Assembly: GCA_018340375.1 (NCBI GenBank)
Contig: JAFFJZ010000003.1
Span: forward strand, 20,336,001 to 20,400,000
Source: Gonatopus flavifemur
Lineage: Eukaryota; Arthropoda; Insecta; Hymenoptera; Dryinidae
Reading direction: 5' to 3'
Length of the DNA stretch: 64,000 nucleotides
Below, piece after piece: positions 25,321 through 44,482 of this stretch; the first letter of the stretch is position 1, and the number at the start of each line of letters is the position of its first letter. The notes beneath the pieces are model-generated. The model was given only the letters and a program-made list of their open reading frames with translations, was not told the DNA's origin and made no database searches. Made by a program: the position numbers and the translations under genes.

Positions 25321-26176
25321 AAATGACCTTCGTTGTACGTTAAATAAATCCGCTGAATATCAGAATATTTAATTTATTTATTCTGTTTTCAATTTTTTTT
25401 CTTTTATCGTGAAACACGTTGACGAGCTGAATCAAGAAAAACCCAGGGACGTAAACTATAAAAGAGAGAGGGTGTTTTCGTCCTGCTCTTAACAAACCTC
25501 TTTTTGGATCTTCAACAATTTTTCAAGTGCTGTTGCGGCTGTGAATCTTTCTGGGTATCGAAGGAATCGAAAGTATATATATAACATTCTTATTACTTAA
25601 CATTCACTATCACTACGTAGAAGAATATTTTGTACTCATTAATGTTAACACGCGAGATCGTTTATATTTATAAATGAAGTATGAATAATTTGAACACAAT
25701 TTATTTATAGTGAAGGATTTTGATATAAAAAATAGCCTCAAGATGGCGAGAGTATAATAACAGTCTTTTGAATTGAAAGATTTTTCACATATCAAATATA
25801 TATGAATCTTCGTACTTTGTATGGATTTTTCATTCAAATGAATGATCATGTACGCAAAGGGAGTATCACATTCTTCCTTCTTTGAAGACAAGGGATATGA
25901 ATATGCTATATTTTATGGATTTTTCTTTAAGGGGGATTCACCCATTTTCTTTCCAATAGGGAAGTGCGTCCAGAAATGTAAGATGATATCTACAATATTT
26001 CATTGAATCTTGATGAAACAATGGATGCAATGCGGCAGAAAATGAATCACATGTGAGCCTTGTATAAAATACATATGCTCTAGGGATGCTTGTATGTATC
26101 GAATATTGACGCATAATATATACGTATATATACATCAACTTATGCATGCATGTTGTTTGTATAGATCGTATGGGAT

Positions 26177-26284
26177 CCCACACAGTACCAGAGTCCCAGA
26201 AGAATTGATGGAGAATTTTCATTGAACTAATTATGTTATTTATGAATTCTTCAGGAATTCTCCTAGGACCGTGGTGCTGTGTGG
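26177..26284. mobile_element. Short element with CCCACACAG termini
   Basis: The left end is CCCACACAGTACCAGAGTCC; the right end read in reverse is CCACACAGCACCACGGTCC. The interior repeats GAATTC and AAGAATT. It belongs with the elements at 45299, 46133 and 52418. Confidence 0.6.
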
Positions 26285-26402
26285 TATTTTTCTCACATCT
26301 TTTCTCAGTTCTATGTTTTATTAGATACTGTGAATCGAAAAAATGATTATATATGCATATGTTCATTTACATACTCCCACATGAATTTGAAAGATTGACA
26401 GT

Positions 26403-26793
26403 CCCTGCTGAAAATTTCCCATAGAAAGCGATAAGATTTTTCCTATCGGTTTCAATGTGGTTTCTGAAACTGGAATTCCCGGAGAGTCATCGTGAATTCA
26501 CGATAGAACTGTATCGGTTGTCATCGTTTCATACAGGATTTGAGAGAAATGTATCTGGTTTTATCGTAAAATTCATATAGAAGGAATACCAGTTATTCAA
26601 AAAAGTATTCAGAAAAGTAATATTTTCACGATAAGGCCAGATACATTTCTCTTGAATCCTATAGAGAACGATAAGAACCGATACAGTGCTCTCCGTGAAT
26701 TCACGATGACTTTCTGGGAATTTCAGTTTCAAAAACCACATTGAAATCGATAGGAAAAATCTTATCGTTTTCTATGGGAAATTTTTAGCAGGG
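26403..26793. mobile_element. 391-bp near-palindromic element, CCCTGCT ends
   Basis: The left end is CCCTGCTGAAAATTTCCCAT; the right end read in reverse is CCCTGCTAAAAATTTCCCAT. The arms remain alignable for roughly 190 bases each (GATAAGATTTTTCCTATCG, CATCGTGAATTCACG, GAGAAATGTATCTGG in both), so the whole element can fold on itself. There is no coding capacity and no clear target duplication. Confidence 0.8.
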
Positions 26794-27273
26794 TCATGAA
26801 TATTGAATTCATATATCATGATGATAATTGTACTTCATGGACAATTAACATATTTGAGTAATCATCTCTTTGATAGAAACGTTGAAGTAAAGTTCGAATC
26901 CAGAGTGAGGATCGTCTCGGTAAACGACCTAGATAGAAAACTGTGGTGTAAATATTTTGTAACATAATGTGCCATGAACATACTATTATAAACTTCGCTC
27001 AGCTTGCAATGATACATGAAATATAAAGATTATGTCTTAATTATGATACCGCTTTATGCGGAAACACCTTGGTACCACGATGCGAATATTTCTTGGCGGG
27101 CATATCACCGTTATGATGGCATTATTGAGACATTCTTCCATTTTTCACCAAAACTGATTTCTCCCTATATACTGAACATTATGAGAATGACGTCTTCAAG
27201 ACCACTCAAGGGGCTCTTAAAGACATCCATATACTGAGAAAAAAGATTGTGGAGTTAACTGCATATGAAGTTG

Positions 27274-27393
27274 GATATGGCGAACGACGGTATGCAATTG
27301 AGTCAACAGAATATTCGGTAGACCCAACAAAATATGGTTAAGGTGAATGAAATATATTCTGTTGACTCAGCTACATACTGTCGTTCGCCATCC
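27274..27393. repeat. Hairpin with GGCGAACGACRGTATG arms
   Basis: The left arm is ATGGCGAACGACGGTATG followed by GAGTCAACAGAATAT. The right arm reads ATATTCTGTTGACTC followed by CATACTGTCGTTCGCCAT. The total is 120 bp with a short loop. Confidence 0.7.
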
Positions 27394-29436
27394 CACGCAG
27401 GAAGCCCAGTCATGGAACACAGCTGATAACCGGCCAATATGTGGCTCGTGTTGAATGACCAATGATTGATTCCCCATTGCTGGTCGCAATATGGCTCATC
27501 ACGGGCTGACAAAGTATTCAACCATCAAAACTTCAGATGATTGCAATTATTATGCCCATCACCGGGCCAGTCAGCAATTCTATCATTCATTATTCATTTT
27601 TCGCCACTCTCTAAATCCAAATCAATGAAAAGTACTGAGAATCAGTGAATTCCATTGGTGAATCAATGTTGAGTCTGCCACTGGTTTTACCTGGAGTGTT
27701 TTATGTAGACAGTTTTTATTGAGTGCATTTTTCAGCAATATTTAAAGCGAAACCTTTGAATCAGGGACCGATGATCTTCACAGAATCGATTGTTGATTCT
27801 CTTCTATACAATTTGTATGGAAATGTATGATTTTCTCAGTGAAACTGCACCCACAATTTTTCACAATGCATATTCTAATTCCTCAGCAAAAATCACTCTA
27901 GACATTCTCTAAGCCCTACAAGGCCTGGTAAAGCCTTGTAATAGCCTAGAGAATTGTATTTCAGTTCAACTAGCAAAATTCAGCGATTGGGAAGAATTTC
28001 ACACTCTCCCCGACTCGTATTCCACAAATTTAGGGTCATTCATTCGAAAGATAATATCTTCAATGTGATATTCTAAAGTGAGATTAATAACAAAATAATC
28101 ATAGACGCATGATTTCTAAAATTCTGTAAAGATCGAGGGTTTTCTGATTCATATGACCCATGGGAAAATTATGATTGTGTTGGAAGTGGAGGTAGCATTG
28201 CTGAAAAATTAGTCTGCACATGAAAGCCGTTACTGCTTACCATCCTTTCACGATCAATCTTCGGTATCTCACCATCTACGTTGTCTACGCAACAGGATTA
28301 TCAGATTTATGTCATTGAGAATTTCATTCGCAAAATCTTTTTAACGTTTTGAAGGAGAAACCTTAAACGATTGGTTCAAAAGGTCAACGACTATTTATTT
28401 CAGAATCAGGCGAATCAAAATATATTATTTTCACTACAGTATTTGCATATATCTGGTAAACATATTTTCCTATAACAAATAAAATAATCAAACTTTGGAC
28501 AGTCTTAGTATCGATGGAAAACCCTCTTTCGCTGATTTTTATCAGAATTAACGGGTGGTCTGATACTTCTCAAAGAAATTTCAATGCATTATGCAGCTTA
28601 TCAAACAGACCACGCCATGCCCAAGTGTAAGAATTGATGTAAATTATTCGATTGACCGTTTGGTTTTCATTCATCTTTTCTACATTTTGCTTTTTTCTGA
28701 ATAGAAGTTAGTTTCATATGATCAATTTCGAGAGCAGATATTGGGTTACACTTGGAGATAACTTTTGAAGAGCTGAAATTTCTGTTCATTTTTTATATTG
28801 ATAACCCAAATATCTTATTTCGTCGTGTACTTGCAATAGGTCTTCGGCATATTTTTCGAAGACACGTAAGACTTGTATCACAAATAACTACAGATAAATT
28901 GAAAGAAAGAAAGAAAGAAAAAGAATACGAACATGCTTTGAGAATCTCCAATTTAGATTGTTTTGGATAATCATATTCTGAACCCTATGTGCATTATAAT
29001 CTTTCTTGATGCTTTTTGAGGTTTGAACTGAATATTCTCAACATCGTATTGAATTCTTCTCGAAAATTGCAATGAGGATGAAAAAATTATGCAAAAATTT
29101 ATTTTCATAAATGATCCGATGTGCACCAGTTATTCAGGTTTTTCCTTGATGCATCTCAATTGTACATGATGAATGATCACACAAGTTTCATGAAATTTAA
29201 TATCCCTTAAATATCGCATCAAACGATTCTGTCCATGATGATCAAGTTCATTGAGCAAACTGTATAATAGAGGTCACGCCAGTTTTATTGCTTTATCACA
29301 GCCCTTGCAATGCGATAATAAGATTATAACGGATATAAATATTCTTCTATAATATTCATCATTGTCAAAATCATATGAAAAGCAACAAAAAAGCGGCGTT
29401 CATTTCGTCTTCTGATATTGATAATACGTTTTAAGG

Positions 29437-30248
29437 GGCACACCTAGTGTGACAGCCTCAAAAAAAGGCGGTTTTTGGGAATTAAAATAAAAAAAAACTA
29501 TTGCATCAATTGTTTCAAAATTTTAAGGGTATATTTAAACACATTTTAAGCATTCACAGTAAAATTTTTGAGTCACACGTGATCTCCGACGGGGCTAAAA
29601 AAAAGGTCCTCCACTGCTGCAGTGATTCCAGCCTTCTCCGTGGATGAAACCTAAAGAAAAAAAAGATTCTCGTTCAACTAGAAGATATTGTCCGTACAAT
29701 GACCAACGATCGAAGTAAAAAATCAAAAATTGACAAAACGGCGGCGTTTGAAAAAGAAAAGTTGAATTTTACCCAAAATTTTGCTCATTTTTGGCCTACC
29801 AAAGTTCGATTTTTGATCACATGCAGAAACTGGTAGGTTTCAGAATATGCAGAAAAAATTTGATGGCGATCGGATCAGCAAATTCAAAAACTGCTGTTTC
29901 GAGAAAAACGCGTTTAAAGATAAAATGATCATGCTCACTGTTATAAATGGATTAAAATCATACTCACAGCTAATCTGCTAGTCCAGGCCCATATAATTCA
30001 CCTCTTCCTCTTCTCCAAAAAGTGCTTGTTGAGCTGAAGAAGCTCTTCTTCAAGATGATCGATCTTCTTTTGGAGCAGCCCGTTGGCGATCATCAGCGAT
30101 TCGTAGTCTCGTCTCGTCCTCAAATGGCTGTAACTCAAAAACTATTCGAGATATCGATTTGAAATTTTAGCATGTTATTTTTAAAGGTATAATCTATCGA
30201 AATATGGAAAAAAAATTGATTTTTTTAAAATTTCACACTAGGTGTGCC
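29437..30248. mobile_element. 812-bp element with perfect 16-bp terminal inverted repeats
   Basis: The left end is GGCACACCTAGTGTGA and the right end TCACACTAGGTGTGCC, perfect complements. The interior is mostly AT-rich non-coding sequence. A higher-GC island at about 29998-30140 carries a minus-strand reading frame, listed separately. The ends match no transposon superfamily I can name. Confidence 0.7.
29998..30093 (-). CDS. Small coiled-coil reading frame inside a repeat element
   Basis: From the ATG at 30093, 31 codons run to TGA. The peptide has leucine heptads (NGLLQKKIDHLEEELLQLNK) and a basic end (FLEKRKR). The frame stays open upstream of the ATG (SHLRTRRDYESL). The codons are GC-rich for this window. 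It may be the 3' remnant of a longer exon of the element, or a chance frame. No function is assigned. Confidence 0.3.
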   Translation of the reverse strand: MIANGLLQKKIDHLEEELLQLNKHFLEKRKR

Positions 30249-30291
30249 TCATCATGTATACATCATTATTCCTATAGGAATTACACCCAGA

Positions 30292-30490
30292 AAAATGATT
30301 TACGTGAATATGAACCTACTAGACATTCCATTACATCCAGTAAATTCTTCCTTGATTTAAGTAAATTTCATTCGAAATGACTAAAAATTTATTTGGATGG
30401 AATAAACTTTTTATTTTAATTTATTTGACTAATTGACTAATTTGAATTTAGTCAATTCAAATAAATCCAAATATAAATTTTTCCCGGTGT
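30292..30490. mobile_element. MITE with ACACC-GAAAAAT ends
   Basis: The left end is ACACCCAGAAAAAT; the right end read in reverse is ACACCGGGAAAAAT. The interior is rich in ATTTGAATT / TAAATTT motifs. A related interior segment (AAGTAAATTTCATT, TGGAATAAA) recurs at about 31045-31107. Confidence 0.6.
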
Positions 30491-30494
30491 ACTT

Positions 30495-30720
30495 CGCGGG
30501 AAAAAATGGACCCATATATGGATTCGCATATGAATAATGGCCATATATGGTCATATATGAAAGTGGGGAATCTATCAGCATTGATCCCACTTCTCTCTCT
30601 TTTGGTTTTTCATAGTATTCCATAAAACATTGTGAAATATTTTTCTCCATGTATGGATATATATAATAATGTATTGTCCCATTAATATATGATCATGGGC
30701 AGAACAAGAACTCTATGCTT
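30495..30720. repeat. CCATATATGG-saturated repeat
   Basis: CCATATATGG, CATATATG and related palindromes occur at least six times between 30510 and 30700. No reliable ends were found. Confidence 0.4.
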
Positions 30721-31198
30721 CATTTTTCTATTCTCAAATAACTCTTCCTAAATATCTAAATATCTCTATTTTCACAAATTTCTATTCTCACAAGTCTCTA
30801 TTGTTTTCAATATTGATTGGATATCTGGATGTTTTTGGTTTTCTATATAAAAGAATAAAGATATCTAGGATTAGGGATCGTCCATAAACTACGTGGCTAA
30901 TAAAGGGGGGGATTCGGTTCCAAGCTACGTGGTTTTTTATTTATCTTGTATTTGGAAGAAAATTCTATATAAACATCTAGAGAAATGATCAATTTGAATA
31001 TAACCTGAATAGATATTTGATTGGATCAAATAAGATTCTTCTTGATTCAAGTAAATTTCATTTGGAATGAGAGAAATTTTATTTCAATGGAATAAATCTT
31101 TCACTCTGGTTGATTCAAATTTTATTGGGGTCACATTTGAATAAAAATTCATTTGAATAAAACTAATTCAGTTGAACGTGAAAAACTACGTTCCCATG

Positions 31199-31234
31199 TG
31201 CGTGTGTGTGTGTATGTGGGGGGGGGGGGGGGGA
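31199..31234. repeat. (GT)n followed by a poly-G run
   Basis: A GT dinucleotide tract runs directly into about 16 consecutive G residues, which is rare in such an AT-rich region. Confidence 0.9.
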
Positions 31235-32727
31235 TTCATTGAAAAGCTACGGTAGATTAATTGAGAATTATTAGTCCCTTATTTGAGAATAGAGATATTC
31301 AGGTATGGAGTTATTCGAGCATAGAAGAGAAATAAAGAATAGAGTTCTTGTTCTTCCTGATCATATACGGCCGAAATCAGTATATGCCAGTTTTGGCCCG
31401 GCTTGGCCGGTATTTCTACCCCCGGGCTGGATGCCGGTCAAAGCCTCCGATCGGACCATCAAGGGCCATTCAAAAACTGCTTTCCAATGCAATTTGTGTG
31501 AACACTGGTTATTACAAAATTCATAGATACAAAGTAGGAGTAGAATATTAAGATAGCTCTCTGTTGATAATGTTGGAAAGATTTGGAAAAAAGTGAGACA
31601 AAAGCTGCCAATAAATGGAGAAAACAGTCATTTTTTTCGTCTTGTAGTGGTATTTGTCCCAGTTTTTTTCCAAATCTTCCCAACATTTTCAATAAGGCCG
31701 GTCAAAGTGGGTCGATTTTCATGAATCAGTGATGAATAGCCGGTAATTTCAAGCCTGAGAGTGGGCAACTCTGTATACAACCATATATGAATTATTATTT
31801 CCCGGGTTATACAAATCATATGAAGTCTTTAAATAGAAACATTGAATGTGCAGCATCTATTCAGGCTTTTACACAGTGTTGGAAATTTTTGTGTAAATTT
31901 TGATGTTATCACTGCAAGTTTTTCTTTTTCAAATACGGGCATGAATCAAGTATGTGGAAATGAATCCATGTACGCGTGATTGAAAGAAATTCCTTGAGTT
32001 CTTCGACAGTGTATGAATTTAATGAATCTTCTATACTTATATATTTGTATACAAATTAGATCACATTGTCGTCTCCATTCTGAGTTGTATTTTCTTCAAT
32101 GAATGCTGTAAATTAATAATTAAATACAGGACAGTATCGATATTCTTTATCATAAAATTTGTTTCGGGTTTTGATCAATGTTTTATAAAACTTAATATTA
32201 ATTCGACGATTTTTTTTATAAAAAGTATTGATACTATCAAATATCACCCACGATTATTGTTGATGTTTGCCTTGCATCAACTGGACACTCTTTCCGGCAA
32301 ATATCATAAATATCTTCTTTTAGGATAAGATGAATATATAATTGATGACATGGAATTTCATGTTTTTAACTTTAATTTTCTTTAAACGAACTGTTTTTGT
32401 ACAAATGTATAAGTTAATTGTTTCTATAGCACGGTATTGGAAATTTTCCGTAGATTTTTTACAGTGCATATGACAATTATAATATATTGTTATTTTTTCA
32501 TATTGCTGAAGTTTGAATCGTTGATGAAAACGAATTTGTAATCGAATAACGAAATACTCATTTGTTAAAGACCTTAATTTTTGCAGTACACTCTTCAAAC
32601 AACGTCTTCATTTGCAAAAAGTTCATTTGAGAGATTAAACACCGATGACCCGAAATTTGGCGAGTTTGAACTTTTTTTTTCGTTTCTATAAACGATTCTA
32701 ACTTCTGGACCATATTTTTTCTGTGTA

Positions 32728-32946
32728 CACGGAGAAAAATGCAGGTCGAAAATATAGTGATCTTTAACAGAAATTTGAGAATATTTTTTGTTGTTTAATT
32801 GTTTGTTGAGGATTGATGATTCTGCATTGTTTTTTAAATGAAATTCAACAGAAATGTGAACCGTTTTGTCTCTATCATACATTGATAAAATACTCTCAAA
32901 TTTTTGTTTAAGATTACTATATTTTCGACCTGCATTTTTCTCCGTG
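32728..32946. mobile_element. MITE with CACGGAGAAAAATGCAGGTC ends
   Basis: The left end CACGGAGAAAAATGCAGGTC, extended by GAAAATATAGT, is matched perfectly in inverted orientation at the right end (GACCTGCATTTTTCTCCGTG). The total is 219 bp, non-coding. Confidence 0.8.
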
Positions 32947-33935
32947 GAGAAAAATATGAGTGAGAAAAGTTGCACATACATAATTGTTGAGTGGGATATT
33001 TCCTCGCAGTTCGTAGATCATTCGAAACTATCGGAGTATGAAGTAACAAAAAATAAATAAATAAAGAATAATGCAGAATTGATTTTTTATTAATAATACA
33101 TTTAATGTATTTTCTCATTCTTTCCTCCAGGAATTTCTCCTGCCATTGTTATCCGATGCATTATAGCATTTCTATCGACCATTGGATAAAGTCATCCATC
33201 AAAAGATGAAAACGTGGTACTGCAGTAGAAGACATAATAAACGACGAAGAGTGCAAACATTCTAGCATTACATCTCTGACAAACCCATAGCCGTTCAAGT
33301 TCATTGTGTACTCGGTTCATCTTTCAAACAGAAATCTACTTTTCTAAATTATTCAAGGTATGGTAATATTGATACATATACATCGTGCATATGGCATGAG
33401 CTTCTTTTTCTCCTTTTTTTGTCAATTATAATATGTGTAGTAAGAGTATGATTAGAAAAAAAACGAAACACAAGCATCGAAGGAAACGTGATATTCGAGC
33501 TTACACGTTAGAGACGATTTTAGGGGTTAAATTAATTGTCTTCGTTAAACATTGTCATTAGCGCGATGTCTGTTTTGAGAATGTATCGTGTAGTGTTTTT
33601 TATTTATTTTACTTCCGGTTCTCCTTACAATTTCATAATTTGAAATTATTCATGTGTATCTTCGCGAACTCGCCATTTTTTTCTTGAGAAACCTTACTGT
33701 AAGAGCGGTTTGAAAATCCCTTTTATCGTATCAGGTAGTCAAGTATTTAGAGATGCTTCTTTGAACATTTAAAAATGTCGAGTCAGCATCATGAAGATCT
33801 GATTTAATTTAATATACTCATAAGAGAGAACAATTCTGGTCAAAATGGTTGTTGATGTGTAAAATATGCACGGCATTCTCCGAATCGTTTATATTCTTCA
33901 CATAACTTATCTACGATACAAGAAATTTTTCTGCA

Positions 33936-34292
33936 GAGACAAAACGGTGGACTTTTTTGTGGAATTGTATTCGAAAAACAATGAAAAATCATCAATACTT
34001 AATACAGAAACACATGAACTTTTCAAAAGTCGCGCGTGGAATTTCACAAAAATAGTAACAAAATTTCAATATCCTGCTATTCACTTTGTGAAATTTCGTA
34101 CGCGACTTTTGGAAAGTTCATATGTTTCTCTATTCTTTATTGAGTATTGATAATTTTTCATTGTTTTTCGAATACAATTCCACAAAAAAGTCGACCGTTT
34201 CGTTTTTATTATACATTTAAGAAAAATTCTCAGAAATATTCTTAAATTTTTATTAAAGATTACTAGATTTTCGACCTGCATTTTTCTCTGTG
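33936..34292. mobile_element. Foldback relative of the 32728 element
   Basis: The right end (GACCTGCATTTTTCTCTGTG) matches the MITE at 32728. Inner arms (GTGGAATTGTATTCGAAAAA at the left, its complement near 34160) pair for more than 100 bases. The left terminus is missing or truncated. The element ends about 210 bases before the Ly6 start codon. Confidence 0.65.
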
Positions 34293-34500
34293 TTAAAGTT
34301 GTAAATTTGTCTCTATACGATTGACAATGTCCAAAAATTGATCTGATCTGTCAAAGAATGACTTACAGAATGTATATAAATTTTAGGAAAAATCGAAGAA
34401 AACTCGTTTGCGTCGATGAACGATTATACATCGAGTGACACGTGAAGCGGAAGACATTACTGGCCATGGAGCTTCGAAAAAAGTAAGAAAGCAGTTAAAC

Positions 34501-41324
<6,824 letters not shown>

Positions 41325-44300
41325 AAGATAGTTACATCACATGATTTTGCTTGCTTTGGGTAGTAGAATTCGTTTTTATCGGTTTTACAAGAGCACTATA
41401 CCTTTCTTCCCCTTTTTTCTGTTTTATTTCTTTACCAAGAACCCAAAGAATGCATTCTTTGTTGATAAAAGTAAACGTTCCAACAAATACCGATACGAGT
41501 CTCGTGGACCATGCCCGAACAGCACAAAATGTCTCAAGAATGTCTCGGAATATAATCCAAAACATTACTGAAAGATTTTATGCTGTATGGGTACTGATTA
41601 TCTCTCTTCTTTTTTCTTCCGAACCTCTAGAAATAACTCGTGTAGAACCAATTATGAAAATACACACGAATCACGCTTAGAATGGATTTTCAAAGGCAAT
41701 ATTTGTGATAGAAAAAAAAGAAAATATTGGAACGATTAATCGATAATTGGGGAAAAATAGGGAAATGATTAGGTAAGTTGTTCGTAATTTGCTTGTTCCC
41801 AAAATAGTAAATGTATACGTTCACAGAAGAAAGAGGAGCAAAAAAAATTCAGACACTTTTCAATACTCTATTGCGATATCCCTTGTCTATCTGTCTCATT
41901 TATAATTTCTTAAATGAGTGTATACGTGTCTTGTTGCTCGATCGTGTAATTAAGAACGAGCATGATGTATATTATCAGGGATTATTGTCACTGTAGTGAA
42001 TAACGAGTGATATAAAGATAACGTGTGTTCGAATTTGATTTGATGTAACCCTTGAAATCAGGACGATATTGTTATTTTTTGACTTGTTTGTTTGTTTGTT
42101 TTTTTTTTCTAAATTATCCTCTTTATCGTCGTGATTTCAGGGCTCAAGAAAACAAAGTTATAAAGACATATGCGCTGATACAAATTGTCGCTGAATATAA
42201 AAAAGAAGAAGAACACTCAATCGTGAAGATGCAATCACGTGTGAATGTTCGTGAAAGAGTAAGGGTTAAGAACTAAAGACCAATGAGTTCAAAGACAATG
42301 AGCAATTTCATTAACAAAAAAAAACGATCCACATGTTACACGAATATACATTCATGTGTATACGAATGTAACCTTTACATTTATTCAGGTCGCATGGTTT
42401 TTTGGCATGCCCGTACATACCGATGACAACAACAGCAGAGCAACGATAGCATCATATCCTCAACTGGAAACAACCGTTTCGAATCCGATCATCTTTCGAC
42501 AAGTGTATCTTTTTTTATTATCATGATCATCATTTTTCATGAAATTTTTGAGTTTTACCATCGGATTTCATGTCATTTTGATTTTGTGTTTGAAAAAATA
42601 CACTTGTTAGGAAAGTAGATGAAAAAGTAGTCTTAGTTAGTGTTACGTTCACGCAGATTTGAGGTAGAAATAAATAAAAATGCATGTTTATAGAGCACTT
42701 TCAGAATGAAAATAACGATAGAGGATGGTTCATTCCGGTGGTTCTTATTGTTGGAATTTTCCTGAAACTTAGAAGTGATTTATCTTTCAAATTAATAGAA
42801 TAAAGAACAGACCGAAGAGTCGTAAATCTGATCTGGAAGGAAATATATTGTTCTGTTACAGCATACAAAATTTCTCAATCATGATTTTGATCGGGATAAA
42901 CAAAACAAACCTAATACAAATGAAATACAATGTGGTATTTCAAGATCAAACAAATTGATTTCCAAGCAAATCTTCTATCGTGAAATTTTCAACTGAACCG
43001 TTGCGCGTGTAGCACATTGCATGTCACTGCATGGTCTCTGCTGTTAATAGTAATTTTGCGCGTGATCAAATTGTTCCTAAAATTTACTGACCATCGGTCT
43101 TGAAAAAATGTGAAAAATTGAAAATATTGAGCAAACCAAAAACCGCTGTCTAGAGAGAAAAAACATATTACACGATGACAATAATATCTCACGAAGGGAA
43201 TAAAAAAACTTCCTTCTATTCTCATGATGCCTCATCTTTTTGGAATTTCACATTTTTTTTGGATCAATGGTACGATCGTATGACCTATAAAATGACATTA
43301 TCCTATTATCTCCGAAATAAAGTAACGCGAGGCGGATGAAATCATTTCAAAGCACGACGTGGGCCTTCAGCTTGATCTTTAGTTCGTCATTCTCTTTCGA
43401 TGATGAAGGATACGTAACGAAGATTATAAGAAATCTACAAAAAAAAAGATTCTACGATAGGGTTTGCGAACGAGCAAGTTGAACGCGCATGTTCCTCACA
43501 GAAAGGCTTTCGAACGTGGAAGCCTTTTGCTAAATAAACTGCGGAGCCTGAAATTTATTTCGAAGGGCACCTAGTTTTTCTGGCAAGCCATGCGGCCATC
43601 GTGTCGCGTCATTTGTTCATTGTCGCACACGCGCGGCTGCGGGGCAAAATTTATAAAATAATTATAAGTAGATATAAGTATCATTTATATTGTTGGTTGT
43701 TGGTCTTTTTTCTTAATACGATTTTCATCTACTTACGTTTGTAAATATTTTTTGGAGAGAAGACAAAAAAATGTTTTTCATGTAAAGATTGTTACAATTA
43801 AAATATTGTTTTTTTTTTAATAACGTTCTATATTCAGGAGAAATACTGTAAAGTAGGATAATTCCTTTTCTTACTTTTGAATAATTTTGAAAAACAATTA
43901 CATCCTGTACCTCAACAAGAAGATATGAAAATATCATTGAATATTCATATTATTATAGTGCAATTATACCAATAATTTTCAAACCAAATTCTATCCGAGC
44001 AATTTAATTGTTACCACCGGAAAATGGTTTCAGAAACCACGAAGTTGGGGATGAGGATACCTTTTCCTGTGTATAAAGTAATATTATTTGAATTATTTAT
44101 TTGAAAGCTTTCGAAAAGTTTGAATAAATAAAAAAAAGCACTTGTTTTATAACGTGAAATTCGTTTGATATTTTTCAGTTGAAAAAAGAATGTACATAAC
44201 GTATGATTTATATCAAAAACTACTGAAGATCGATAGGAAAAAATGAAGAGTTTGGAATATTTGAATTGATTTCGAATTTTGAAAATTCAAGTATCAAATC

Positions 44301-44448
44301 CTATTATGTACATATGTATATTTAGTTCAAATAAGAATACGATGAATTACTTGTAAGTTAATTATAAACCTGGCCTCGCAGCCGAGAAGTATCCACAAAT
44401 TTTGAATCATATATCAATTTATATTGAGAGAATTTATTGCACGTTGAA

Positions 44449-44482
44449 GAAGAAGGAGGAAGAAGAAAAAGAAGAAGAAGAA
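44449..44482. repeat. (GAA)n simple repeat
   Basis: GAAGAAGGAGGAAGAAGAAA continues as imperfect GAA units for about 34 bases. Confidence 0.85.

Larger units (their letters stand above)
18792..34500. other. Long intergenic region rich in inverted-repeat elements
   Basis: About 15.7 kb without a supported protein gene, apart from a short reading frame inside the element at 29437-30248. Reading frames up to about 140 codons occur but lack domains, splice context or codon bias, and several run through hairpin elements. Individual repeats are listed separately. Between them (21.1-22.6, 24.5-25.0, 28.0-29.4 and 33.0-33.9 kb) I see only AT-rich unique-looking sequence. Confidence 0.6.

Noticed and set aside
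25938..26366. 142-codon minus-strand frame, the longest in the intergenic block
   Set aside because: It passes straight through the CCCACACAG element at 26177-26284 and has low-complexity composition.
26892..26901. GTTCGAATCC resembling a tRNA B box
   Set aside because: No A box at the right distance upstream and no cloverleaf stems can be formed.
32320..33118. Overlapping minus-strand frames of 90-130 codons
   Set aside because: They cross the 32728-32946 MITE. The apparent similarity to frames at 33866-34281 is due to the related repeat, not to a gene family.
41351..41680. 109-codon plus-strand frame just after the Ly6 stop
   Set aside because: Most simply the Ly6 3' UTR; no family resemblance and no in-frame link to the preceding exon.
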